From Closterium sp. Naga37s-1 (taxonomy: Eukaryota > Streptophyta > Zygnematophyceae > Desmidiales > Closteriaceae): DNA of 64,000 nt. The translations under genes were made by a program, and so were the position numbers. The notes beneath the pieces were generated by a model. That model did no database searches. It saw nothing but the letters and a program-made list of their open reading frames with translations, and was not told where the DNA came from. This document shows, in pieces, positions 1 through 13,200 of this stretch. Location of the stretch: NCBI GenBank assembly GCA_947471745.1, contig CANJKZ010000910.1, positions 3,006,501-3,070,500 on the forward strand, in the 5' to 3' direction. How positions within the stretch are numbered: position 1 is the stretch's first letter; each line of letters begins with the position of its first letter.

Positions 1-1127
1 TGATGGACGTGGCATTGGGGGAGGGGGAGCAGAAGGGGGAGGGGAAGGGGGAGGGGAAGGGGGAGGGGAAGGGGGAGGGGAAGGGGGAGGGGAAGGGGGA
101 GGGGGAAGGCGCTGCAGGGAAAGTGAGGAAGGAGGAGGGTGCAGGGGACGAGGAGGGGCGGGGGGAGGGGGACGGGGATATGCGAGTGGGGGAAGACGAG
201 GTTGCTTTCTCATTGGAGTTCAGTCTGCCTCTGCACTCTCGTTATCCAGTAACCGCTCTATATTCTGTCACCACTAACTAATCTTCCTATTATCCACATT
301 TTATTTTCCGTGCATGCCGCATGTTGTGCCTACTGCAACCCTTGTTACATGGTATCCATGTGGACCACCATCCACATGTTCGTATTGTTTTCCAATATTT
401 GCTAACATAACCTATCTAACTCATTGTGAATTCTCATCCACCACCTCCCCATCTCTCCATTCCCTTCTCCCATCAGGCTGTGCTGCCAGCTCTCTCCCCC
501 CCATTCTCCCCTCTCTCCCTCCTCTCCACCACTCACTCGTTTTCCTGGAACCACTCCGCCCTCTCCTCTCTCTATTCTCTCTCCACCCTCTCCTCTCTCA
601 CACAAGCCGTCACCGGCAGCTGCAGCCAATCGCACGCTGCGGTTCATGTGCCCTTGCCTTCCGCATGCCTCGTTCTCCCTCCTCCCCCAATCCGCCCGGG
701 ACCATCTGCCTTGCGCACATCAGCACCACCGTCACCATCACCATCAGCAGCAGCATCAGAATCACCATCAGCATCAGCATCAGCAGTATGTGATGCCGTC
801 ACTACACCCCGCTGCGAGTGCCTTCCTATGCAGCTCACATGGTCTTCACAAACAGCACCTGCAAATGGGGAAACGGACAGGTCTGGGGGAGCAGCAAGAC
901 TGGGAGGAGACTCGGAGGGAGACGAAGCAGAGCAAAGGCATGAGGAGGTGAGGAGGGAGACGGAGGAGGAGGGGGCGTTGCTATGGGAGGTGCCGGCGGG
1001 GTGTGCTGCCCACACGCCCCTGGTGCTGTGGGGTACGTCCCTAGCTGCTGCTGTGGGGGCTCTGGTGCTTGTTGCCGTGGCTGCTGCTGCTCCAACGCAC
1101 ACAGCAGGCACTAAGGCCAGCAGTTGA
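1..1127 (+). CDS. PIGX: PIG-X copy 1, 3' part (GPI mannosyltransferase I subunit)
   Basis: PIG-X is an ER membrane protein that stabilises PIG-M, the enzyme adding the first mannose to the GPI anchor. Two exons are visible. The first is cut by the window edge and ends at 248, carrying the family motif around LPLHSRYP just before a gtaacc donor. The second, 477-1127, follows catcag and is in phase 0. It has the strand-like segment VPLPSACLVLPP and ends with EVPAG, a hydrophobic helix and a short tail, matching the C-terminal membrane anchor of PIG-X. The first exon has a G/E/K-rich expansion (residues GEGK repeated) and the second a Ser/Ala-rich stretch that the family lacks. The reading frame is intact in the visible part. 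The upstream exon with signal peptide lies outside the window. A diverged paralogue is at 15170-17474, and the assignment rests mainly on comparing the two. Confidence 0.72.
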
Positions 1128-1675
1128 AGCATGGAACAAGTGTACAAGTGTCTCATGTGCACTCATCTGCTTCAGTGCACATTGGAGTTACCAAGGCCTG
1201 GAGATGGCGTGTGAATTGGCAGGAATGAGAGGATTAGACGAACAAAGCATTCGCTGCTGTGGCTATGGTGACGCTGGTGCTTTTGTAGTTGCTGTGGCTG
1301 TTCTAGTGCAGAGAGGAGGAACGAAGATGTGGCATGCAGTACTACCGGTAGTCGTACTCCACTTGCTCAGTTTATCATGTTCAGCATAGAGCACGATGCA
1401 TTTGTGTCTAACGAGTCCATGCAAGTTGTTTAAGCTCACAAGCGGGTGTTCAGGATGTGCGTGAGGAGAGAATGTGTCACACAGTGAGTACCAAGGCTGT
1501 TGTTGCCTTTGACTGGACTGTTAATGCTCTTGAATTACAGGTAAACACTTCAGTACCATCGAAACACAGCATTTTCTTTAACAAGCATTTATTGATTATA
1601 TATGTGAGGCTACAAGACGAGCAAGCAAATAGCCTAACTGGCGTGTCAAGGTATGCTCGTGCCAACTATTAGAAG
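1128..1675. other. 3' flank of PIG-X copy 1, conserved in block B
   Basis: No gene is seen. The stretch aligns by eye with 17475-17974 downstream of the other PIG-X copy, including the shared text around aagcatttatt and catgcaagttgttt. It is part of the duplicated block. Confidence 0.6.
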
Positions 1676-1916
1676 TGCCCCGATCAGAGCCATCCTTTCG
1701 GGAGCGCCCGGACCAGAGCCATTCCTATGGGAGCGCACCGGACCAGAGCCATCCCTATGGGAGCGCACCGGACCAGAGCCATCCCTTTGGGAGCGCACCG
1801 GACCAGAGCCATCCCTTAGGGAGTGCTCCGGACCAGAGCCATCCCTTTGGGAGCGCACCGGACCAGAGCCACCCCTTGGGGAGCGCTACAGGCCAGAGCC
1901 ATCCCTTTCGGGTGCG
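1676..1916. repeat. 30-bp tandem array, block A
   Basis: About eight copies of a 30-bp unit containing gaccagagccatccc and gggagcgcaccg. The period is a multiple of three and the array is open in several frames on both strands (10-residue peptide repeats), but nothing shows that it is translated. The same unit occurs at 17975-18098 and 25163-25378, two halves of one array split by the copia element. Confidence 0.9.
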
Positions 1917-2322
1917 CACTTGACTTGATGTCAACCTGGAGGAGAGAACTCAAAGCACAGCCACAGCTGAATGGCAGCAGATGATCACCCTTCCAACCCC
2001 CACCAATTTCCCAACCCTCTCTCCCAAATACCCTGACAAGCAGGGTGCAAAAAAAGGACCCACCATCATCCCACTTCCCCAACCACCCAACCACCCCACC
2101 GCTGCTGGAATCTGCTCGGGCTCTGCCCTCCGGTTTTTTTTTTTTTTTTTTTTTTTAACGCTTTTTTATTTGTCTTTTTGTTTTTTTAACCAGGAGGAAA
2201 TCAGGTCCCTTTTTCCACGGGGATCCTCTGGGAGGTCCCCTTTCTCATGTGACTCGGGTGCAGTCTTGGTAGATCAGCTCAGCACGTTGGAGGTTGGAGT
2301 TTGCAGCGGGCCACAGCAGCGC
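1917..2322. other. Non-coding part of block A
   Basis: No gene is recognised. It matches 25379-25720 in block B (shared text around cagggtgcaaaaa and tcccacttccccaac). It holds a run of about 22 T near 2132-2156. Confidence 0.6.
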
Positions 2323-3132
2323 CTACGGCCGCCACGGACGCCGTGAGCTCGCAGCCAGCACCACCTTGGACGACGATACAGCACGAACCTTCTTCTTTGC
2401 AGCCGCGGGTATTGCACCACTCTTGTCGTCAAGCTGCTTCGCGCCATTGGAACTCCTTCTGCTTCGCACCCGCTTCTCAGCTGCAACAGGTCGTGGAATC
2501 AACGTCGTCCCCTCCGCGCGGCTTTTCACGATCGATCTCTGGCCGCTTGGTTTGGGGATGCGAGACGGCAGCAGGTGTAGCGTAGGCACTGAGCTTGTCG
2601 TTGCCTTCCCCAAGCCAGCTGCTACGGCCGTCAGGGAATCTTCAGCCGGCGGTAGCGATAATGCAGATTGCGACGTCACCGATTCCGACAACACCGACTC
2701 GCATGTCAATGGTTCTGACGTAGCTGGCTCCGAAATTTCCGGTTCTGACGTCATCGGTTCGGACATCATTGGTTCCGACGTCCCAGCCAGTACATACGCC
2801 ACCGGATCTGGAGATGACGAAGCGGATGCGGTCGGATCCCATGTCGGGGAGTCGTGCGTCAGCGATGCAGCAGCGTCGACCAGACATGCTTCACTGCGGC
2901 TGGCGTCGCCGACGCTCTCAGTGACGGTGGCGTCAGCGCAGGAGAGCACCGCGTCGCTGGCCTCGCTGCAGCAGGGCGTCAGGCTGAGGCTGCTAACCTG
3001 GCGGAGTTTGCTCGCGTTGCTGGAGGCGCTCCGAGGCTGCAGCGATGGTTTCGTCGGTTTGTTGCTATCGAGGAACTTCCAGAAGCTAAGAGCGTTGTCG
3101 AAGTACGACGGGTAGTCAGACTCTGAGGCCAT
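2323..3132 (-). CDS. Ser-rich hypothetical protein (269 residues)
   Basis: No family is recognised. The minus frame starts with ATG at 3132 (MASESDYPSYFD) and runs 269 codons. Three parts can be seen: an N-terminal segment with aromatic residues, a central Ser/Thr/Glu-rich region with imperfect five-residue SEPxT repeats (about residues 115-165), and a basic C-terminus with a SRIPKP motif and Lys/Arg clusters. The opposite strand is also open for 273 codons over almost the same interval, but it lacks a natural-looking start and reads as Ser/Leu/Ala noise, so I prefer the minus frame. The block B copy keeps the start but has stops and is interrupted by a gypsy element. A downstream exon is possible because a GT occurs near the stop. 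It could be a relic gene carried along with the duplication. Confidence 0.4.
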   Translation of the reverse strand: MASESDYPSYFDNALSFWKFLDSNKPTKPSLQPRSASSNASKLRQVSSLSLTPCCSEASDAVLSCADATVTESVGDASRSEACLVDAAASLTHDSPTWDPTASASSSPDPVAYVLAGTSEPMMSEPMTSEPEISEPATSEPLTCESVLSESVTSQSALSLPPAEDSLTAVAAGLGKATTSSVPTLHLLPSRIPKPSGQRSIVKSRAEGTTLIPRPVAAEKRVRSRRSSNGAKQLDDKSGAIPAAAKKKVRAVSSSKVVLAASSRRPWRP

Positions 3133-4117
3133 AGTGCGGATTCTTCACGAGATGAGCAAACGTTGAGAGATGATATTTATGCTAGAACCGATAGTATGCG
3201 AAAGCTAGGATGATTGCATGAACGCTATGGCTGCAGATTTGTAGGCACTGTCGAGTCGAGTAGGGGAATGGAGGGGATGGAGGTGAAAAGGGTCACCTCC
3301 GGTCTGGGAGGGAGGAGGGCTGCTCAGGCTCGGATCTGCTGGTCAGGCTCGGGAGCGAGAATGGCGCAAGGTGTTCTCGAGAACCTGACCTGCCCAACTT
3401 TGTGCTCATTTGGCCTTGTGAAGATCGTGTGGCTTCCTTAGTTCAAGTTTTGGGCCCGCGCTGCTACTACAGCAAGACTCCTTGCTGTGAATCAAGCCCA
3501 CGAGCATTCCGGGCTACTACCGAGATTTCAAAGACTGCCCTGAACAATGTTTGAGCGGACCATGGAAAGTGTTCTGACCGCGCTACGTACGGCAGGATTC
3601 GGCGAAATTTGAGCTCGCAATGAGCGACAATCTCAGGGGAAGCCAGTCAACACCAGTGCTTGACTACGAATGCTAGTAAACCATACTCACGACCTCTATA
3701 AATCTCAATACCGTACAGGATCTCTCTAAACTGTGTTACCCCGAAAGATTCGCATGTGAAGCTTGGGCCTGAATTTTGGTGCCGAACCTCCTCGCCTTGC
3801 TATCGCGCAAACCGAAATCATGTTTAGAGGTTCTCGGTTAGTGCTGCTGCTACACTTTCCCAGTTATTTAATTAGTGTCATCTAATCTCCCTTAACAGAT
3901 GCTAACTTGCGACCACTATTGCATATCACTATGAATGAATGGATTGAATCTAACTACGATGAAAACACATGAATACATGCATACGTATATAAATAACCCT
4001 ATACTAATACATATACCAGCATGCAGCAACCAGAGTTCTAAGACCTCATCAGAGAGTAGGCTGCAGTGACAAAACATGTTCAGAGAACTAGTTTCAATAT
4101 ATAAAAACATATATATT
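3133..4117. other. Intergenic, no gene seen
   Basis: The first ~700 bases match block B (31920-32600), including the shared text around ggctgctcaggctcgga. The match fades near 3840. The rest is AT-rich and shows no convincing reading frame. Confidence 0.5.
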
Positions 4118-4150
4118 GGCAAGGCAGAGGTGCCTGAGTTGGTTTACGAG
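4118..4150 (-). repeat. Degenerate copy of the PEX12 last-exon end
   Basis: The text gaggtgcctgagttggt echoes gaggcgcctgagttggt in the real last exon at 4220-4291. It lies just beyond the stop codon. Confidence 0.55.
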
Positions 4151-4219
4151 CTGGAACTGGGGCAGCCCTCTCTAGTCTTTTGAGTCGACTCAAATATTAC
4201 CTCCCAGCGGTGTAGAGTA

Positions 4220-7200
4220 TTATGCATCGGGAAAGAGGCGCCTGAGTTGGTCCACAGTGGTGGGGTGGTGGGTGATGGGGCAGTGACCGAACTGGAGAGC
4301 GACGATGAGAGGGAGAGGGAATGGTGGAGAGGGGAGAGGAGAGGGAAGATGAGGGGAGAGGATGGTGGTGAGGGGGATGGTGGAGAGAGAGGGGAGAGGA
4401 GGGAAGATGAGAGGGGAGAGGATGGTGGTGGGGGGGATGGTGGAGAGGGGAGAGAAGTTGGGAGAGGGAGGGGAGGGAAGTGGCAAGAGAAGGGAAACGT
4501 TGGATTGGGAAAGGAACGGGGAGGAGAGGCAGCACAAAGGGGAAGCAAACAGAAAGGAAACAGTTTATGGCTTCAAACAAAGGGTAAACCATGGGGGAAT
4601 GCAAAACCAAATCATGTGCAATCACTTATGCGAAACATGCAGAATGAGGTAAACAAGGCCGTTAATTAACATGAATAATATATACATATATAAAGGAACT
4701 TCAACATTCAACCCACATGGGTCATTTGCCTCACGTCCCCAAGCAATGAAGTGAGCAGAAGCAAAGCAAATCTGTTAGGCAACTCTTAGCAAGTGCGACC
4801 TCGGTCCTTGGCAGCATAAGCCAGCATGTGAGCAAAAGGGCAACATGAATAGCAACGCAGAGGTCAGGAGGTCAAGAGCCCCCTGCATTACTTGCCTTAT
4901 CCACATAGGCTAGCATGCACGGGTGGCAGAAGATGAGTGTCTCGTTTCAACGCAGGTTACAGGGTTACCAGGGTACATGATTACTTGCCTTATCCACGTA
5001 GGCAAATATGCAGGGGTAGCAGAAGATGAAGCCGGAGATACAGTCTGGGTTACAGGGTTACCAACCTTATCCACGTAGGCGAAGATGCAGGGGTAGCAGA
5101 AGATGAAGCCGGAGGTGCCAGGGGCAGTGGGGTTGGTGCGACGACACAGGCAGAGCGGACACAGGGAGCGATCAGCAGGCACTGGGATGCCTGCATGGGC
5201 CACCTGGAGGGGTGAGGGGCGGAAGGGGAAACAAAGCGGCAGGGGCGGTAGGGTTGGTGCGACGACACAGGCAGAGTGGACACAGCGAGCGATCGGCAGG
5301 CACTGGGATGCCTGCAGGAGCCACCTGGAGGGGCGAGGGGCGGAAGGGGGAGGGGAGAATATGTTCAACAAGAATGATGGGAAATAAGTTACAGGCAGAG
5401 TGGACACAGAGAGCGGTCGGCAGGCACTGGGATGCCTGCAGGGGCTACCTGGAGGGAGAGAAAGGGAAACGAGGGAATGGGATAAACGGCATAGGCAGCA
5501 GAGGCAGAGGCAGAGCACGCACAGGGTGTGTCAGCAGGCAGTGGGATGCCTGCAGGGGGCACCTGGGGGTAGACAAAAGGGAAGAGAAGGGAACGGGTAA
5601 TAAAGAAATGAGTTATCCGAGAATGGGTGATAGTGGAGTGGCTTGTAAGTGTATGGGCTGAAGGGAATGGAATATAAGTGAATGGCCTGAAGCGCGTGGT
5701 TTCTAAGTGAAAGGGATGAAGGAAGTGAATAATAAGGGGATTGGCTGAAGGAAATGGATTACAAGGGAATGGGTCCGAAGGAATGGTGTGTAAGTGAACC
5801 GGCTGAAGGGAATGGGTTGACCGTTTTTGTGCACTTGCCCTGGGATTGGTGGGGGTTACTGCACAGCGGAGGGCACAGTAAGAGTGCTGAGCTTACTGTC
5901 GTACTATCATGGTACTACCATGTACACGTTGTGAATCAGGGGGCTTTGAGGAGCGCCGTTTGTATGGCCTGGATGGGGAGAGGAGAAGAAGTGAGAAGAA
6001 CGAGTGAGGAATGGGGAGGAATGAGGAGAAGGGAGCAGCGGGAGGCCAATGTGAAAGGGAAGTCCAAAACCACACCCGTACTGCAAGCTATCAACCCCAA
6101 TATATCACCACTATTCCAGGATATTAACCCCACTTGTATCAACACGCACACTGCTGGCTATTAACCCCGATGTCTCACCCGTATCGCAGGTGAACCTGGC
6201 AGGCGCTCAGACTCTCGCTGGCGGCGAGTTGAGATGGAGGAAGAAGCCTCTGCCTGCACGGTCGGAAGGGAAGGGATTTAATTATTTGAAGGCATCCCAA
6301 GAATACACTTGGCAGACATGCTGAGAAAACAGTAGATGCATCCGCCTGCAAAGCAGGGAGAGGGAGAGGGAGATGAGATGCTTAGTTTGAGTGAGGTGCT
6401 TCAAATTTCTCCCACTGAAGATGGGGCAGAGACTGAAGATGGGGCAGAGACTCAAGATGGGGCAGAGACTCAAGATGGGGCAGAGACTCAAGATGGGGCA
6501 GAGACTCAAGATGGGGCAGAGACTCAAGATGGGGCAGAGACTCAAGATGGGGCAGAGACTCAAGATGGGGCAGAGACTCAAGATGGGGCAGAGACTCAAG
6601 ATGGGGCAGAGACTCAAGATGGGGCAGAGACTGAAGATGGGGCAGAGACTGAAGATGGGGCAGAGACTGAAGATGGGGCAGAGACTGAAGATGGGGCAGA
6701 GACTCAAGATGGGGCAGAGACTCAAGATGGGGCAGAGACTCAAGATGGGGCAGAGACTCAAGATGGGGCAGAGACTCAAGATGGGGCAGAGACTCAAGAT
6801 GGGGCAGAGACTCAAGATGGGGCAGAGACTCAAGATGGGGGCAGAGACTCAAGATGGGGCAGAGACTCAAGATGGGGCAGAGACTCAAGATGGGGCAGAG
6901 ACTCAACTCAAGATGGGGCAGAGACTCAAGATGGGGCAGAGACTCAAGATGGGGCAGAGACTCAGATGGGGCAGAGACTCAAGAATGGGGCAGAGACTCA
7001 AGATGGGCAGAGACTCAAGATGGGGCAGAGACTCAAGATGGGGCAGAGACTCAAGATGGGGCAGAGACTCAAGATGGGGCAGAGACTCAAGATGGGGCAG
7101 AGACTCAGATGGGGCAGAGACTCAAGATGGGGCAGAGACTCAAGATGGGGCAGAGACTCAAGATGGGGCTCAAGATGGGGCAGAGACTCAAGATGGGGCA

Positions 7201-10200
7201 GAGACTCAAGATGGGGCAGAGACTCAAGATGGGGCAGAGACTCAAGATGGGGCAGAGACTCAAGATGGGGCAGAGACTCAAGATGGGGCAGAGACTCAAG
7301 ATGGGGCAGAGACTCAAGATGGGGCAGAGACTCAAGATGGGGCAGAGACTCAAGATGGGGCAGAGACTCAAGATGGGGCAGAGACTCAAGATGGGGCAGA
7401 GACTCAAGATGGGGCAGAGACTCAAGATGGGGCAGAGACTCAAGATGGGGCAGAGACTCAAGATGGGGCAGAGACTCAAGATGGGGCAGAGACTCAAGAT
7501 GGGGCAGAGACTCAAGATGGGGCAGAGACTCAAGATGGGGCAGAGACTCAAGATGGGGCAGAGACTCAAGATGGGGCAGAGACTCAAGATGGGGCAGAGA
7601 CTCAAGATGGGGCAGAGACTCAAGATGGGGCAGAGACTCAAGATGGGGCAGAGACTCAAGATGGGGCAGAGACTCAAGATGGGGCAGAGACTCAAGATGG
7701 GGCAGAGACTCAAGATGGGGCAGAGACTCAAGATGGGGCAGAGACTCAAGATGGGGCAGAGACTCAAGATGGGGCAGAGACTCAAGATGGGGCAGAGACT
7801 CAAGATGGGGCAGAGACTCAAGATGGGGCAGAGACTCAAGATGGGGCAGAGACTCAAGATGGGGCAGAGACTCAAGATGGGGCAGAGACTCAAGATGGGG
7901 CAGAGACTCAAGATGGGCAGAGACTCAAGATGGGGCAGAGACTTCAAGATGGGGCAGAGACTCAAGATGGGGCAGAGACTCAAGATGGGGCAGAGACTCA
8001 AGATGGGGCAGAGACTCAAGATGGGGCAGAGACTCAAGATGGGGCAGAGACTCAAGATGGGGCAGAGACTCAAGATGGGGCAGAGACTCAAGATGGGGCA
8101 GAGACTCAAGATGGGGCAGAGACTCAAGATGGGGCAGAGACTCAAGATGGGGCAGAGACTCAAGATGGGGCAGAGACTCAAGATGGGGCAGAGACTCAAG
8201 ATGGGGCAGAGACTCAAGACTGGGGCAGAGACTCAAGATGGGGCAGAGACTCAAGATGGGGCAGAGACTCAAGATGGGGCAGAGACTCAAGATGGGGCAG
8301 AGACTCAAGATGGGGCAGAGACTCAAGATGGGGCAGAGACTCAAGATGGGGCAGAGACTCAAGATGGGGGCAGAGACTCAAGATGGGGCAGAGACTCAAG
8401 ATGGGGCAGAGACTCAAGATGGGGCAGAGACTCAAGATGGGGCAGAGACTCAAGATGGGGCAGAGACTCAAGATGGGGCAGAGACTCAAGATGGGCAGAG
8501 ACTCAAGATGGGGCAGAGACTCAAGATGGGCAGAGACTCAAGATGGGGCAGAGACTCAAGATGGGGCAGAGACTCTAAGATGGGGCAGAGACTCAAGATG
8601 GGGCAGAGACTCAAGATGGGGCAGAGACTCAAGATGGGGCAGAGACTCAAGATGGGGCAGAGACTCAAGATGGGCAGAGACTCAAGATGGGGCAGAGACT
8701 CAAGATGGGCAGAGACTCAAGATGGGGCAGAGACTCAAGATGGTGGCAGAGACTCAAGATGGGGCAGAGACTCAAGATGGGGCAGAGACTCAAGATGGGG
8801 CAGAGACTCAAGATGGGGCAGAGACTCAAGATGGGGCAGAGACTCAAGATGGGGCAGAGACTCAAGATGGGGCAGAGACTCAAGATGGGGCAGAGACTCA
8901 AGATGGGGCAGAGACTCAAGATGGGGCAGAGACTCAAGATGGGGCAGAGACTCAAGATGGGGCAGAGACTCAAGATGGGGCAGAGACTCAAGATGGGGCA
9001 GAGACTCAAGATGGGGCAGAGACTCAAGATGGGGCAGAGACTCAAGATGGGGCAGAGACTCAAGATGGGGCAGAGACTCAAGATGGGGCAGAGACTCAAG
9101 ATGGGGCAGAGACTCAAGATGGGGCAGAGACTCAAGATGGGGCAGAGACTCAAGATGGGGCAGAGACTCAAGATGGGGCAGAGACTCAAGATGGGGCAGA
9201 GACTCAAGATGGGGCAGAGACTCAAGATGGGGCAGAGACTCAAGATGGGGCAGAGACTCAAGATGGGGCAGAGACTCAAGATGGGGCAGAGACTCAAGAT
9301 GGGGCAGAGACTCAAGATGGGGCAGAGACTCAAGATGGGGCAGAGACTCAAGATGGGGCAGAGACTCAAGATGGGGCAGAGACTCAAGATGGGGCAGAGA
9401 CTCAAGATGGGGCAGAGACTCAAGATGGGGCAGAGACTCAAGATGGGGCAGAGACTCAAGATGGGGCAGAGACTCAAGATGGGGCAGAGACTCAAGATGG
9501 GGCAGAGACTCAAGATGGGGCAGAGACTCAAGATGGGGCAGAGACTCAAGATGGGGCAGAGACTCAAGATGGGGCAGAGACTCAAGATGGGGCAGAGACT
9601 CAAGATGGGGCAGAGACTCAAGATGGGGCAGAGACTCAAGATGGGGCAGAGACTCAAGATGGGGCAGAGACTCAAGATGGGGCAGAGACTCAAGATGGGG
9701 CAGAGACTCAAGATGGGGCAGAGACTCAAGATGGGGCAGAGACTCAAGATGGGGCAGAGACTCAAGATGGGGCAGAGACTCAAGATGGGGCAGAGACTCA
9801 AGATGGGGCAGAGACTCAAGATGGGGCAGAGACTCAAGATGGGGCAGAGACTCAAGATGGGGCAGAGACTCAAGATGGGGCAGAGACTCAAGATGGGGCA
9901 GAGACTCAAGATGGGGCAGAGACTCAAGATGGGGCAGAGACTCAAGATGGGGCAGAGACTCAAGATGGGGCAGAGACTCAAGATGGGGCAGAGACTCAAG
10001 ATGGGGCAGAGACTCAAGATGGGGCAGAGACTCAAGATGGGGCAGAGACTCAAGATGGGGCAGAGACTCAAGATGGGGCAGAGACTCAAGATGGGGCAGA
10101 GACTCAAGATGGGGCAGAGACTCAAGATGGGGCAGAGACTCAAGATGGGGCAGAGACTCAAGATGGGGCAGAGACTCAAGATGGGGCAGAGACTCAAGAT

Positions 10201-13200
10201 GGGGCAGAGACTCAAGATGGGGCAGAGACTCAAGATGGGGCAGAGACTCAAGATGGGGCAGAGACTCAAGATGGGGCAGAGACTCAAGATGGGGCAGAGA
10301 CTCAAGATGGGGCAGAGACTCAAGATGGGGCAGAGACTCAAGATGGGGCAGAGACTCAAGATGGGGCAGAGACTCAAGATGGGGCAGAGACTCAAGATGG
10401 GGCAGAGACTCAAGATGGGGCAGAGACTCAAGATGGGGCAGAGACTCAAGATGGGGCAGAGACTCAAGATGGGGCAGAGACTCAAGATGGGGCAGAGACT
10501 CAAGATGGGGCAGAGACTCAAGATGGGGCAGAGACTCAAGATGGGGCAGAGACTCAAGATGGGGGCAGAGACTCAGATGGGGCAGAGACTCAGATGGGGC
10601 AGAGACTCAAGATGGGGCAGAGACTCAAGATGGGGCAGAGACTCAAGATGGGGCAGAGACTCAAGATGGGGCAGAGACTCAAGATGGGCAGAGACTCAAG
10701 ATGGGGCAGAGACTCAAGATGGGGCAGAGACTCAAGATGGGGCAGAGACTCAAGATGGGGCAGAGACTCAAGATGGGGCAGAGACTCAAGATGGGGCAGA
10801 GACTCAAGATGGGGCAGAGACTCAAGATGGGGCAGAGACTCAAGATGGGGCAGAGACTCAAGATGGGGCAGAGACTCAAGATGGGGCAGAGACTCAAGAT
10901 GGGGCAGAGACTCAAGATGGGGCAGAGACTCAAGATGGGGCAGAGACTCAAGATGGGGCAGAGACTCAAGATGGGGCAGAGACTCAAGATGGGGCAGAGA
11001 CTCAAGATGGGGCAGAGACTCAAGATGGGGCAGAGACTCAAGATGGGGCAGAGACTCAAGATGGGGCAGAGACTCAAGATGGGGCAGAGACTCAAGATGG
11101 GGCAGAGACTCAAGATGGGGCAGAGACTCAAGATGGGGCAGAGACTCAAGATGGGGCAGAGACTCAAGATGGGGCAGCTCTTGTGGCCGTGGCGTGGCAC
11201 GGCACTAAATGCGACACAGACGAGCTTCAAGTCTCCTCAAACACACACAGAAGAAAAACAAACGAACATAGTGATAGTGTGTGCAGAGAAAGCGTGCCTC
11301 GATGTGAGTGTGCATGCCGGCTCACCAGCTCCTGTGGTGTGGCTCGGCGCAGCGAGAGGGAGAGGAGGTGCAGCACGGGCGAGTAGTGCGGCGTGGCGTC
11401 CATGACGTAGAGCAGCTGGTACAGCAGACACACGCCTGGTCGTGGGGGGAAGTGGGGGAACGTGGGGGAAACGGGAAGGAACAAGGCACAGAGCTTACAA
11501 AGGTGAGAAGTGAGGCATGGCATCCATCACATAGAGCAGTCACAGGCCTAGTGGGTGCGGGACAAGAGAGGAGGCAAGGGAATGGCACAGAGCTCACAAA
11601 GGTTGGTGGTGAGGCGTGGCGGGCATCACATGATCACATAAACACATAAAGCAGCAGGTGGGGGAGACATAGGCCTGGTGAGGAAGAAAGGGGAGAGGGA
11701 AACAATCATCAAACATGCTCACCAACCCAGCCCAGACGAGCTCACCTTCATATGCCGTCTGTACCCAGCGGTACGCCGCAGTTGCGCCTCTCAACTCAGC
11801 AGCCTGAGACAGAGCTTGTTTCAAAGGGCTAACTCTAGCCTACTCCTACCCAGACCGCTTCACCACCACACAAAAGCTCACCTTCATATGGTGCCTGCAG
11901 CCAGGGGTACGCAGCAGCAGCGAATCTCAGCTACCCTCGGTCTAAAGTCGAGCTCTAGCCTACCCCAAAACACACCGCCTCACCTTCATACGGTGCTTGC
12001 ACCCAGGGGTACGCGGCAGCGGCCCCTCTCACTGCCCGTCGCTGCACCCACCGCAGCACTCGCACCACCTGTCGCCACCTCCTGCTGCCCCTCGCACTGC
12101 TCCAGCTGCTGCCAATCGCACTGCTCCTCCTTCCAGCGTTGCCTCTGGCATGTGAAGTGCCAGCAGCGGCTCCTCCTGTCACCACCTGCCCCCCTTGGCC
12201 CCCCACCTCCTCCTCTCCTGCTCCTCCCTCTTCACGCCCGTCGGTAACTCTTGCCGTGGCCGCTGCCACACCCCCACCCCCTGGCGTTTCGCCCCTGAAT
12301 CCCTCCGTCCCCAACCCATCATGTTGGTGCCCACGCACGGAACCAACAGAGCCCATGCTGCCAGGACTGCTGCTGCCACTCTCACTGCGCTCCCCTCCTC
12401 CCATGGCCCCACCATACTCATCTCCATACCCATCCCCATCCCCATACCCATGCCCAGGACCAGCATCATTCCCCCCATCCCTCTCCGCCCCCCACTCCTC
12501 CTCCCCCCCTGTTCCCCCCCACCCATCGTCCCCCCCTTCCCCCCCCACCCACAGCGCCCGTGCCTGCCTCTGACTCTGGTGGGCAGCAAACAGAGCATGC
12601 AGCTTGGCGCGCAGGTAAGGCAGCAGAACCTGGTATGTGGTAGAGGGTAGGGAGTGTTTTAAGTCGACTCGAATAGCATCCCTGCCTCTGCCTCTGGCGG
12701 GCGGCAAACAGAGAGGGCAGCTTGGCGCGCAGGTAGGGCAACAGCACCTGCCGTGCAGTAAAAGAGATGTGGTGTGGTGGAGAGACGAATGGGTAAGGAT
12801 GGGTACAGGGTGCAGCTTGGCGTGCAGATAGGGCAGGAGAACCTGGTATGTGGTAGAGGGTATGGGTTATAGTGGAGAGATGAAAGGGTAGTGGTAGGGC
12901 TACATCTTATAGCAAACAGAGCACGCAGCTTGGCGCGCAGGTAGGGCAGGAGAACCTGGTATGTGGTAGAGGGTATGGGGTGTAGTGGAGAGATGAAAGG
13001 GTGGTAGCATTACAGGTTATAGCACACAGGGCGTGCAGCTTGGCGCGCATGTGGGGCAGCAGCACCTGGAGTGCAATAAAGAGTATGGGGTGTAGTTGAG
13101 AAAAGAAAACAGGGTGGGATTGACAGCAGCACAGGCATGAGGTACAGCTAAAACACTATCCTCAGTGCATTTTTTTCATTGGGTGCTTAAAAACATACAG

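Noticed and set aside
1676..1916. CRISPR-like regular repeat spacing
   Set aside because: Units are directly tandem with no unique spacers, and the setting is eukaryotic.
3133..3840. tRNA or other structured RNA in the conserved flank
   Set aside because: Conservation with block B is explained by duplication; no cloverleaf or known RNA motif was seen.
6336..11405. Open frames of up to 1,689 codons in the 18-bp array
   Set aside because: The unit length is a multiple of three and five of six frames lack stops, so these are repeat artefacts inside a PEX12 intron.
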